This document shows positions 1 to 7,362 of a stretch of 26,300 bases of DNA, one piece after another. The position numbers and the translations under genes were made by a program. Within the stretch, counting starts at the first letter, position 1. Each line of letters opens with the position of its first letter. The notes beneath the pieces were generated by a model that was not told the DNA's origin, did no database searches, and worked only from the letters and a program-made list of their open reading frames with translations. The stretch covers positions 1 to 26,300 of the forward strand of contig SFDG01000030.1 in assembly GCA_004558305.1 (NCBI GenBank). The letters run 5' to 3'. The DNA comes from Phocaeicola plebeius (GTDB lineage: Bacteria > Bacteroidota > Bacteroidia > Bacteroidales > Bacteroidaceae).

Positions 1-1484
1 GGGAACGGCTCGCCCCAGTAACGCTGGCGGGAGAAGATGGCATCGCGCAGGCGGTAGTTCACCTTGACACGGCCCAGCCGATGCTCCTTCACATACTTCT
101 TGGTAGCGGCAATCGCCTCCTTGATGGTCAGGCCGTTCAGCGTCAGGTCGCAATAAGGGGTGACGCCCGCTTTCGGCGAGTTGCACACAATGCCTTCCTT
201 GGCATCGAAGCTCTCTTCGCTCACATCGCAGCCCTCCACCAACGGGATAATCGGCAGGTTGAAATGCTTGGCAAAGGCATAGTCGCGGCTGTCGTGGGCA
301 GGTACGGCCATGATGGCACCGGTTCCGTAACCGGCCAGCACGTAATCGCTGATCCATACGGGGACAGCATCGCCCGTGAATGGATTGACGGCATACGAAC
401 CGCTGAACACGCCGGTCACCTTCCGGTCGGCAATGCGTTCGCGCTCGGTCCGCTTCTTCGTGCGGTCCAGATACGCCTCTACTTCCGCCTTCTGTTCCGC
501 CGTAGTCAGCTGGGGCACCAGTTCGCTTTCAGGAGCCAGTACCATGAAGGTGACTCCGAACATGGTGTCGGCACGGGTCGTAAAGATGGTAAACTCTACA
601 TCGCTGTCCTTCACCTTGAAACGGACTTCCGTACCTTCCGAACGGCCGATCCAGTTGCGCTGGGTCTCCTTCAGCGAGTCGGTCCAGTCGATGGTCTCCA
701 GTCCGTCGAGCAGCCGCTGGGCATAGGCAGACACACGCAGGCACCACTGGCGCATCTTCTTCTGCACCACGGGGAAACCGCCGCGTTCCGAAACGCCATC
801 GACCACCTCATCGTTGGCCAGCACCGTACCCAGCTGCGGGCACCAGTTCACCATCGTTTCGCCGAGGTAGGCAATGCGGTAGTTCATCAGGATTTCCTGC
901 TGTTCCTTTTCGCTCTTGGCCTTCCACTCGTCCGCCGTGAAGCTTAGTTCCTCGCTGCAGGCTACATCCAGTCCTTCGGTACCCTGCTGCTCGAAGTGTT
1001 CCACCAAGCGGCTGATGGGTTTTGCCTGCTGGCAGGTGTTGCAGTAGAAGCTGTCGAACATCTGCTGGAACGCCCATTGCGTCCAGTGGTAGTAGCCGGG
1101 GTCGCAGGTACGTACCTCACGGTCCCAATCGAAGCTGAAGCCGATCTTGTCCAGCTGTTCACGGTAGCGGTTGATATTGTTGACGGTCGTGATGGCCGGA
1201 TGCTGTCCGGTCTGGATGGCATACTGCTCGGCGGGCAGACCGTAAGCGTCGTACCCCATCGGGTTCAGCACGTTGAATCCCTGCAGCCGCTTGTAGCGGG
1301 CATAGATGTCGCTGGCGATATACCCCAGCGGATGTCCCACGTGCAGTCCGGCACCGGAGGGATACGGGAACATGTTCAACACATAAAACTTCTTTTTCGA
1401 TGCGTCTTCAGTGACATGATAGGTCTTGTTCTCCACCCATCTCTTCTGCCACTTCTGCTCGATCTCTCTGAAATTATATTCCAT
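1..1484 (-). CDS. leuS: Leucyl-tRNA synthetase, N-terminal part (cut by window edge)
   Basis: Class I aminoacyl-tRNA synthetase that charges tRNA-Leu with leucine in the cytoplasm. The reverse-strand frame is open from ATG at 1482-1484 to the window edge, giving about 494 residues of a protein that is usually about 930-950 aa in Bacteroidota. The start MEYNFREIEQKWQKRW is typical of LeuRS. The ATP-binding HIGH-type motif is seen in PYPSGAGLHVGHPLGY, followed by NPMGYDAYGLPAEQYA. The CP1 editing domain is present, with TIFTTRADTMFGVTF and GTGAIMAVPAHDSRD. The last visible residues, FSRQRYWGEPF, mark the return to the catalytic core. The KMSKS loop and tRNA-binding C-terminus lie outside the window. 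A Bacteroidota -7 box lies upstream at 1535-1542. Identification is firm. Confidence 0.97.
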   Translation of the reverse strand, partial: MEYNFREIEQKWQKRWVENKTYHVTEDASKKKFYVLNMFPYPSGAGLHVGHPLGYIASDIYARYKRLQGFNVLNPMGYDAYGLPAEQYAIQTGQHPAITTVNNINRYREQLDKIGFSFDWDREVRTCDPGYYHWTQWAFQQMFDSFYCNTCQQAKPISRLVEHFEQQGTEGLDVACSEELSFTADEWKAKSEKEQQEILMNYRIAYLGETMVNWCPQLGTVLANDEVVDGVSERGGFPVVQKKMRQWCLRVSAYAQRLLDGLETIDWTDSLKETQRNWIGRSEGTEVRFKVKDSDVEFTIFTTRADTMFGVTFMVLAPESELVPQLTTAEQKAEVEAYLDRTKKRTERERIADRKVTGVFSGSYAVNPFTGDAVPVWISDYVLAGYGTGAIMAVPAHDSRDYAFAKHFNLPIIPLVEGCDVSEESFDAKEGIVCNSPKAGVTPYCDLTLNGLTIKEAIAATKKYVKEHRLGRVKVNYRLRDAIFSRQRYWGEPF

Positions 1485-1534
1485 AACTGAATGGTATTTT
1501 ATTGAATTGATGATATATATCTGCATTAGCGGGG

Positions 1535-1542
1535 CAAAGATA
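1535..1542 (-). promoter_or_regulatory. Bacteroidota -7 box for leuS
   Basis: Read on the minus strand this is TATCTTTG, an exact match to TAnnTTTG, about 50 bases upstream of the leuS ATG. I see no clear TTTG element 19-21 bases further upstream. Confidence 0.55.
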
Positions 1543-1679
1543 CTAAGAGTTCGGCAATTAGTTACCGTATTGGCTGATATTTTCAGATAAAGTGTCTAAA
1601 AAGGCGCCAATCCTGGTCGATAAGAAGGGCTTGGGAGAAAAAAAGTCATCAGAGACAATGTAAAAAGAAAATAAAACAT

Positions 1680-1687
1680 TATCTTTG
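1680..1687 (+). promoter_or_regulatory. Bacteroidota -7 box upstream of the five-lipoprotein cluster
   Basis: TATCTTTG is an exact match to TAnnTTTG, placed 172 bases before the ATG of the first lipoprotein gene. The expected TTTG element at -33 is weak or absent. If this is the promoter, the mRNA has a leader of about 165 bases. The 375-base spacer 1485-1859 otherwise holds only the leuS promoter and a 36-codon ORF at 1692-1802. I saw no clear terminator or riboswitch in it. Confidence 0.5.
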
Positions 1688-1691
1688 CGAA

Positions 1692-1802
1692 ATGATACGT
1701 CCTCAAGATGAAGGACTGGAGCACGCTTATGGAGAAACGATGGTTGACGGCACAGACGGAAATGGGTTCCCCACGTACATCCCCGTAAGCAATTGGATAT
1801 AA
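1692..1802 (+). CDS. Possible 36-aa leader ORF
   Basis: ATG at 1692 opens a frame of 36 codons ending in TAA at 1800-1802, starting five bases after the -7 box. The product is hydrophilic, begins MIRPQDEGLEHAYGE and matches nothing I recognise. The start lies about where transcription would begin, so the message would be almost leaderless. It may simply be untranslated leader of the lipoprotein mRNA. It is listed because it is the only open frame in the leader; evidence for translation is weak. Confidence 0.15.
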   Translation: MIRPQDEGLEHAYGETMVDGTDGNGFPTYIPVSNWI

Positions 1803-1859
1803 ACTGACAACGGAAGCCAGTGTACGGGAACTGCACGGCATAAGACAAAACAAGACATT

Positions 1860-4262
1860 ATGGGAAAGGTAGCTTTTTTGACCGCATTTAGAAGGATTAT
1901 CCCCCCCCTGGGTCTGTTCTTCCTACTGACCGCAGGAGCATTGACTGCGTGCAGCGATGACAACCCGCAGGCGATAGAGGTGCCTGCCGAACCGGAGTTC
2001 GTGCAGTTGGGGCGGTATGCGTACACCCTGCGTGATTCGCAGGACTCACTGTCCATCCGGCTGGATGGCATCACCCGCCCGGTGGAGCGGGTGGAATCGT
2101 CGTGGAAATGGCTGTCGGTCACCCCGTCCGGCATGAGCGAAGGGGGCTGTCCGATGCTGACGCTGCTCCGTACCGGAGACACGCCGGAAGGGTTCACCGC
2201 CGACTCTGCCTACATCTACTTCAGCGACAAGGAGCGCGTGACATTGGTGGTGGATGCCGCAAATGTCATCCGTCCGCTGTCGGACAATTCGGCGGAGGAG
2301 TACAAGGACTTCGAAAAGGAGTGGTGGAAGCAGAACTCCATCCTTTACCAGTCCACCACCTTTTTGAACAATATACCCCAGACGCAGGGCATCCCGATTC
2401 CACTGCCGTGGGCGGATGTAGCCGTTTCCAACATTCCCGCCAATCTGCTGGTCAATCGTCTGCCCGAGTCGGAAGGCTGGATGATGGCCTACAATTTCTT
2501 TGCTTCAGAAATCGGTATGAAAGTCGGTGGAGAGGACAAAAGTTACGTCCAGAGCCAGCCGTATTTCTGCCTGTACAACAAGTACACGGGAGTGCTCCGC
2601 GTGTTCTACTACCAGTTGGGGAATGTAGGTACCGGCGGCGAGTTTTCGTTCCTCGTGACTCCCGAGAAAAATGATACAGAGGAGTATCCCTTTTACCACA
2701 ACATGCAGTACGCTCTTCCGGTAGGGCATAAAGGGCTGTCTGCCAAACCGAATCCCGTTGCCGGCATGTCTGCCGACAACACGTTCCAGTCGTATGTAAC
2801 GCCCTACCGCCGGGCGGACGGCCTGCTGCAGAAGGGCTGGTATTGTTTCGATCTGGACATGAGTGCGTACCATCCGTCAATATCCGCGCCGTTTGTTTCC
2901 GTTGACAAACTCTCTTTTGCAGGCCGTACGACCGAGAAGAGCAGCATTACGCTGTCAGGAGCATTGACAGCCAACATAGACGGTACGATGGAGTGGGAGG
3001 CTTCCGGCTCTACCAGCACTTCGACCGGGCTCAGCTACCACAATACATTCGCTTCGGGGACTACCAATGCCGGGCTGGCATGGGATGCACTGTTGGAGGG
3101 GAATTATCTCATGGCGGCCTACAAGGGGGCCATGACCCTCTGGAATTTCGGCAACATCTATTTAGGAAACAAAAAAGATGAAACCGTCAGCCAGGAAAAG
3201 GCCCGGGGTGACATCAACCTCAGCCTGACCGGCAAGATCAACCTGCAGGGCTATTCGGTGACTGCCACCTCGAACGAGGTGGTCAATCTTACGTTCTCCT
3301 ATACGGCCTATTCGGTTTCCAACAGTGTGGTGGGAAGAGGAATCTGGAGCCTGCAGGACAATCCAGTGGTCTATGTGGTGAACGACCGGCTGATCGGCGA
3401 TCCGGAGGACTTCGTGTGTTCGGTCGAGTCGGACAAGTATGGCTATGGGATAGATGATCCTTCGGAGGATCACCTCCGTCTCATGACGTTCTTCGACCCC
3501 ACTTCCCTTCACTTCAATCTTAATACCTCCCGTTACAAGGAGATACGCAATGCGCAGGTCAGCTGGACGTATGGCGTATATCCCAACCAACAGCACGGAC
3601 ATACTGACCCCTTCCGCATCGGCCTGCTGGACTTGAAAAACAAGGGGGCGATGGCGGAGCCGGTCTTTGTGGACAAGCAGTACGCCGGAAAGGTGTACAA
3701 GAGCTATACCTCAGCCTGCGAAATCGCCAACATGGACTACGTGTCCTATCCGTTGGAGGAAATGACCCTACTCAGCCTGGACAACGGACAGGCGGCTCCT
3801 CAGCTCTATGCGCAGAAGGGAGCCGACTATCGGTATTATGCCCGTCCCGGCACCGATTTGGATGCCGGCAGCGCCAGCTTCTTCCTGAGCGACCCTGTAG
3901 TCTGCTTGCCCACGACCTATCAGAAGAAGAAGGATGATAAAGGAAAGGAAGAAGAATACGGAGAAGGGTTTATTTATGACTTCCAGGCACCGGATTTCGT
4001 GGTAGGGGTGGTGCTGACCTTCGAATATACACAGGACAACGGAGAACCGGCACAGGCACTTTTCACCAAGCGTTTCATCCCCGAGGTGCGGGGAATATCG
4101 ACCCGCCAGATGCTGCAGAAACGGAATGACCTGCGGAAGTACGTGGACAGTGGCGTCCACCAGCGCATCGGTAGCCTGGAAATCCGGCACGGCGGGGCGG
4201 CATCGCTGCTGAAGCAGTTCTTTGCCACAAGCGAGTATATAGAGAATTATGATATGGAGTAA
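1860..4262 (+). CDS. Large surface-type lipoprotein of unknown function (800 aa)
   Basis: First gene of a five-gene lipoprotein cluster. The N-terminus is a lipoprotein signal peptide, with the hydrophobic stretch at residues 13-30 ending LTA and the lipid cysteine at C31. It is followed by SDDN, which matches the S/D-rich surface-export signal known for Bacteroides lipoproteins. Residues about 45-130 read as a short beta-sandwich-like domain (WKWLSVTPSG then AYIYFSDKERVTLVV), somewhat like BACON-type domains, but this is only a resemblance. The remaining ~650 residues are rich in aromatic residues, Ser and Thr and look mainly beta; I do not recognise the fold. A lysine/glutamate-rich stretch at about residues 687-700 (KKKDDKGKEEE) looks like an exposed loop. 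No catalytic motif was seen. The 28-base gap to the next gene suggests co-transcription. Gene call is firm; function is unknown. Confidence 0.85.
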   Translation: MGKVAFLTAFRRIIPPLGLFFLLTAGALTACSDDNPQAIEVPAEPEFVQLGRYAYTLRDSQDSLSIRLDGITRPVERVESSWKWLSVTPSGMSEGGCPMLTLLRTGDTPEGFTADSAYIYFSDKERVTLVVDAANVIRPLSDNSAEEYKDFEKEWWKQNSILYQSTTFLNNIPQTQGIPIPLPWADVAVSNIPANLLVNRLPESEGWMMAYNFFASEIGMKVGGEDKSYVQSQPYFCLYNKYTGVLRVFYYQLGNVGTGGEFSFLVTPEKNDTEEYPFYHNMQYALPVGHKGLSAKPNPVAGMSADNTFQSYVTPYRRADGLLQKGWYCFDLDMSAYHPSISAPFVSVDKLSFAGRTTEKSSITLSGALTANIDGTMEWEASGSTSTSTGLSYHNTFASGTTNAGLAWDALLEGNYLMAAYKGAMTLWNFGNIYLGNKKDETVSQEKARGDINLSLTGKINLQGYSVTATSNEVVNLTFSYTAYSVSNSVVGRGIWSLQDNPVVYVVNDRLIGDPEDFVCSVESDKYGYGIDDPSEDHLRLMTFFDPTSLHFNLNTSRYKEIRNAQVSWTYGVYPNQQHGHTDPFRIGLLDLKNKGAMAEPVFVDKQYAGKVYKSYTSACEIANMDYVSYPLEEMTLLSLDNGQAAPQLYAQKGADYRYYARPGTDLDAGSASFFLSDPVVCLPTTYQKKKDDKGKEEEYGEGFIYDFQAPDFVVGVVLTFEYTQDNGEPAQALFTKRFIPEVRGISTRQMLQKRNDLRKYVDSGVHQRIGSLEIRHGGAASLLKQFFATSEYIENYDME

Positions 4263-4290
4263 ACGATAAAACAATATTAAGCGCAACAGT

Positions 4291-5238
4291 ATGAAACGAT
4301 TGAAATACTTATGGGTAGGGATTTCTTTCTTAGGAATGACCCTTGGCGGATGCTCGGACGACAATGATCCGCAGGCCGATACGGAAGTCCTGGAGGACGA
4401 CCGGGTGATTGACGAACTGGCTGTCCTGCAGAAGGCGTTGGTCAAGGTCGATGAGAACGGCAAATTTGTGGAGCGTGTGCGTGGGGTGGCGTTGAATCCC
4501 AGCGACACGACGGTGGTCAGTATGGGAGTGGACAGCTATGAGGAGGCCGTGCGGGAGTTCAGGAGCCTCTTCCACGATACAACCACTGTATCGACGGACG
4601 GGACAAAGGCGGCATTCGTCCTGAAGTCGGGTTCTGCCGAACTGAAGAAAGGCGACGGGACGGACGGGCTGCTGGCTTTCGCAACGTTCGATGTGCCGGG
4701 ACTAAAATACGTTTCCCGGATCAATTTCATCCTGGATTCGGCATGGCCGGAGAACGCAACGGTCAGGAGCTCCTACACCCTCGGAGCCACATATATGTTT
4801 CAGGGATGGACAGACGACTCTCCGTCCACAGCTGTCAATCCGGAGTTTAAGAAGACAGATGTGTTCCGATACGTCTGCATCAGGGCAGACAAGAACGGAA
4901 AACCGGCTTTGCTGGTGGCACTGACTCCCACACCGTTTTTCCTCAACTGGGTCTTTACAGGAGCAAGCACGGGTAACTTGCCGAATGAAGACAAGGCGAA
5001 GGAGATTTCTGATATTATAAGGAATAACTGGGGGACATACCTTTCTTATTTCAACCAGCAGGAAACTGTGCTGAAAACGGATTCCGAGTATTGGATAGAT
5101 GAAGGCTATTATGCAGTTTTCACATCGGAAAGATATACCATTTGTCTCTACAGTGGCAAACTGGAGAGTTGGGAGGTGAATTGGAAACGACCTGACCGAC
5201 AGGTCATGTTCTATTTGGAATGCGGTTCCAGGCAGTGA
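4291..5238 (+). CDS. Surface-type lipoprotein, paralogue 1 of a tandem pair (315 aa)
   Basis: Predicted lipoprotein with hydrophobic residues 6-20, GG before the lipid cysteine C21, then SDDND, again the surface-export pattern. It is clearly paralogous to the next gene: both contain LNPxDTTxVSxGVDxY, AELKKGDGxDGLLAxATF, DVPGLKYVSR, SAWPENAT and a C-terminal WEVxWKRP. No transmembrane segment follows the signal peptide and no known catalytic motif was seen. The conserved internal phrase DKNGxPALLVA precedes a segment ending TGNLPxExKAKEIS. I do not recognise the family. It is 28 bases downstream of the 800-aa lipoprotein gene and 52 bases upstream of its paralogue, so all three are probably on one transcript. 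Start chosen at the only ATG in front of the signal peptide. Confidence 0.85.
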   Translation: MKRLKYLWVGISFLGMTLGGCSDDNDPQADTEVLEDDRVIDELAVLQKALVKVDENGKFVERVRGVALNPSDTTVVSMGVDSYEEAVREFRSLFHDTTTVSTDGTKAAFVLKSGSAELKKGDGTDGLLAFATFDVPGLKYVSRINFILDSAWPENATVRSSYTLGATYMFQGWTDDSPSTAVNPEFKKTDVFRYVCIRADKNGKPALLVALTPTPFFLNWVFTGASTGNLPNEDKAKEISDIIRNNWGTYLSYFNQQETVLKTDSEYWIDEGYYAVFTSERYTICLYSGKLESWEVNWKRPDRQVMFYLECGSRQ

Positions 5239-5290
5239 GGACGGCTGTAGGCCGGTGGTGGACAGAAGTTGAACATTAAAATCATAAAAA

Positions 5291-6241
5291 ATGAAACATA
5301 CAGTCTATTTATATGTGGGAATGATATTGGCAGGAGGAACGTTCAGCGGATGCTCGGACGATGACGATCCTGTGGACACTCCGCAGGAGGAGATTGCTTA
5401 TACTACGGTGGACGAGTTGAAACGGGTGCAGCAGGCACTGGTCGCCGTGGATGATGACGGAAAGTTTGTAGGAAGAGTGTGCGGGGTGCCCTTGAATCCC
5501 ACCGACACGACCGAGGTCAGCGTGGGGGTAGATACGTATGACGAGGCGGTGGAAAAGTTCGGCCTGCTGTTTGCCGATACCACGGTCATCTCCAACAACG
5601 GCCTGCTGGCGACATTCTCGACACGCGAGGGAAAGGCCGAACTGAAGAAAGGCGACGGAAAGGACGGGCTCTTGGCATATGCCACGTTCGATGTGCCCGG
5701 CTTGAAGTACGTTTCCCGATTGAACTATATCCAGAACTCGGCATGGCCGGAAAATGCGACGACCCAGAGTATGTACAAAGTGGGGACGGTATGGCCTATG
5801 ACCGGATGGACGGCGAATGAGGATGATTCGGGTTATGTTTGGCCTACGGTAAGAAAAGACGAGCTCTTTGATTTTGTCTGTATCCGTTCGGACAAGAATG
5901 GGAATCCGGCGTTGCTGGTGGCAATGACTGATTTTTGGTATAAGCTGGCGTATGGTTTTACCGGATCGTTTACCGGCAATCTGCCGGATGAAAAGAAGGC
6001 CAAGGAAATCTCGGCGATACTGAGGAGCAATTGGAGTACGTACACCGCATTTTTCAATCAGTCGGCCACACGTCTGAGAGAGGGACAGGACTATTGGATA
6101 GACAGTGGAGGTTGTTATGTAGCCTGTGACAAGAGAGATGCGATAACACTTTCTACAGGGGAGGTGGAACGTTGGGAAGTGGGTTGGAAGAGGCCCTCTA
6201 AAGCTGTCCTGTTTTACCGGGAGGCGTACGGAAGATACTGA
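5291..6241 (+). CDS. Surface-type lipoprotein, paralogue 2 of a tandem pair (316 aa)
   Basis: Lipoprotein with signal peptide and lipid cysteine at C21, followed by SDDDD, an exact match to the surface-export signal reported for Bacteroides. It aligns over its whole length with the 315-aa neighbour and differs mainly in the middle (about residues 160-200) and at the C-terminus, as expected if those parts bind different partners. The shared core DGLLAYATFDVPGLKYVSR and SAWPENAT are unchanged. It has no recognised domain or catalytic residues. The stop codon ends at 6241, and the next gene start used here is 128 bases further on. The pair looks like a local gene duplication followed by divergence. 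Confidence 0.85.
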   Translation: MKHTVYLYVGMILAGGTFSGCSDDDDPVDTPQEEIAYTTVDELKRVQQALVAVDDDGKFVGRVCGVPLNPTDTTEVSVGVDTYDEAVEKFGLLFADTTVISNNGLLATFSTREGKAELKKGDGKDGLLAYATFDVPGLKYVSRLNYIQNSAWPENATTQSMYKVGTVWPMTGWTANEDDSGYVWPTVRKDELFDFVCIRSDKNGNPALLVAMTDFWYKLAYGFTGSFTGNLPDEKKAKEISAILRSNWSTYTAFFNQSATRLREGQDYWIDSGGCYVACDKRDAITLSTGEVERWEVGWKRPSKAVLFYREAYGRY

Positions 6242-6369
6242 TGACGATCCGTCGTTGTCATGCAGGAGGAAGGCCTGTTCCGAAATACAGACCGAAAAAA
6301 CAATTGTGTCACCGTGCAGGGGTAGGGAGAAAGCTTTTATTTGCGGAAACATTTAGGAATAGAGAACGT

Positions 6370-7362
6370 ATGAGAACATTTTTGATGGGATTGCTGCTGC
6401 TCCTGTGCGCTGCCTGTTCATCGGACGACGGAGTGACAGAAGAGGCAGCCGTTGTCCGCGAGGTGGAAGTGGCATTTTCGCCCGTCGGCTTTGGCGATGC
6501 AGGCTATAACGATGCCATCCTCTACGGCATACAGCTGTCGTGCAAATCGCACGGCTTCCGTCTGCGGATGCACTGTCCGCAGACGGTGGAGGAGGGCTGG
6601 GAAGTATATCAGTCGTGGTGCGCCCGTCCGGACGACGGGACCGAGCGCCTGTTCGTCTTTGCCGCCCCCGAATACGAGCAGCGGCTGCGCCAGTCACCCC
6701 CTTCCTTGCCTGCCGGCAAGACGGTGCTACAATTCGAGACGGATGCTGCCATCCCGGGCGCAGCGACCCTCAGCCTGGAGATGTACGGGGCGGCCTACAG
6801 TCTGGGACGGCTCGTGTCGCAGTTGGTCACTTCGGCGGCCGTCGTGGCCGCCAATTCGGTGGATCCGTCGCTGCGGCATTGGACAGACGGGTTCCGCGAC
6901 GGTCTCCGGGAGGAGAATGCCGGCTTCCCGCTGGAGGTCTTGTACCTGTCGGAACAGGCGGTCGGCGGCTACGACGAGGCGGTGGAGTGCTACCGCCTGG
7001 CGTATTCGCTGTACCAGCAGCACGGCTTCGTACTGCCCGTAGCGGGCGGCTCCAACCAAGGCATCCTGCAATATACGCGCGAACACCCCGACGGCATCTA
7101 TACGGCGGGAACGGATAGCGACATGAGTGCCTACTCCACCCAAGTGGTGGCATCGCTCGTGAAACGCATGGACAGAATCATCGAAGACTATTTCGCCCGC
7201 TGGCAGGCCGAAGGCGGACTGGAGGGACACGAACGCTACGGGCTGGCATCGGACTATGTGGAGGTACAGCTGTCGGAGCGGTACGGATCGTTTGCACAGC
7301 GGCTGGAGGAATGGAAAAAACAAGCAATCATCAAGGAGGAAGCGTATGGAAAGAATCAGTAG
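6370..7362 (+). CDS. BMP/PnrA-like substrate-binding lipoprotein (330 aa)
   Basis: Resembles the BMP (Med/PnrA/TmpC) family of periplasmic binding proteins, which normally bind nucleosides for ABC import. Visible family-like motifs are GFGDAGYNDA at residues 40-49, the domain-2 strand PVAGGSNQGIL at 223-233, TAGTDSDMS at 245-253, ASLVKRMD at 261-268 and GLASDYVEV at 291-299. The signal peptide ends at lipid cysteine C16 (LLCAAC), followed by SSDD. I chose ATG at 6370 because it gives a proper lipoprotein signal; the longer frame from 6241 adds 43 residues without signal character. No ABC permease or ATPase gene is near, so transport is doubtful and a receptor role is possible (inference). The 3' end overlaps the next gene by 17 bases, with AAGGAGGA at 7332-7339 just ahead of that start, which suggests coupled translation. 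Confidence 0.75.
   Translation: MRTFLMGLLLLLCAACSSDDGVTEEAAVVREVEVAFSPVGFGDAGYNDAILYGIQLSCKSHGFRLRMHCPQTVEEGWEVYQSWCARPDDGTERLFVFAAPEYEQRLRQSPPSLPAGKTVLQFETDAAIPGAATLSLEMYGAAYSLGRLVSQLVTSAAVVAANSVDPSLRHWTDGFRDGLREENAGFPLEVLYLSEQAVGGYDEAVECYRLAYSLYQQHGFVLPVAGGSNQGILQYTREHPDGIYTAGTDSDMSAYSTQVVASLVKRMDRIIEDYFARWQAEGGLEGHERYGLASDYVEVQLSERYGSFAQRLEEWKKQAIIKEEAYGKNQ
7332..7339 (+). promoter_or_regulatory. Strong ribosome binding site inside the preceding gene
   Basis: AAGGAGGA lies 6 bases before the ATG at 7346. Purine-rich sites of this strength are uncommon in Bacteroidota. It lies within the last codons of the BMP-like gene and fixes the start of the protease-fusion gene at 7346 rather than at 7256. 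Confidence 0.65.

Noticed and set aside
81..1490. Plus-strand frames over the leuS region
   Set aside because: They are shadows of leuS on the other strand; LeuRS motifs are clear.
5309..6352. 347-codon minus-strand frame
   Set aside because: It is antisense to the 316-aa lipoprotein gene; no signal peptide, no domain.
6241..6369. N-terminal extension of the BMP-like protein from ATG at 6241
   Set aside because: It would place 43 charged residues before a perfect lipoprotein signal; ATG at 6370 is far more likely.
7256..7345. Upstream start of the protease-fusion gene at 7256
   Set aside because: AAGGAGGA at 7332-7339 and the lipoprotein signal both point to ATG at 7346.
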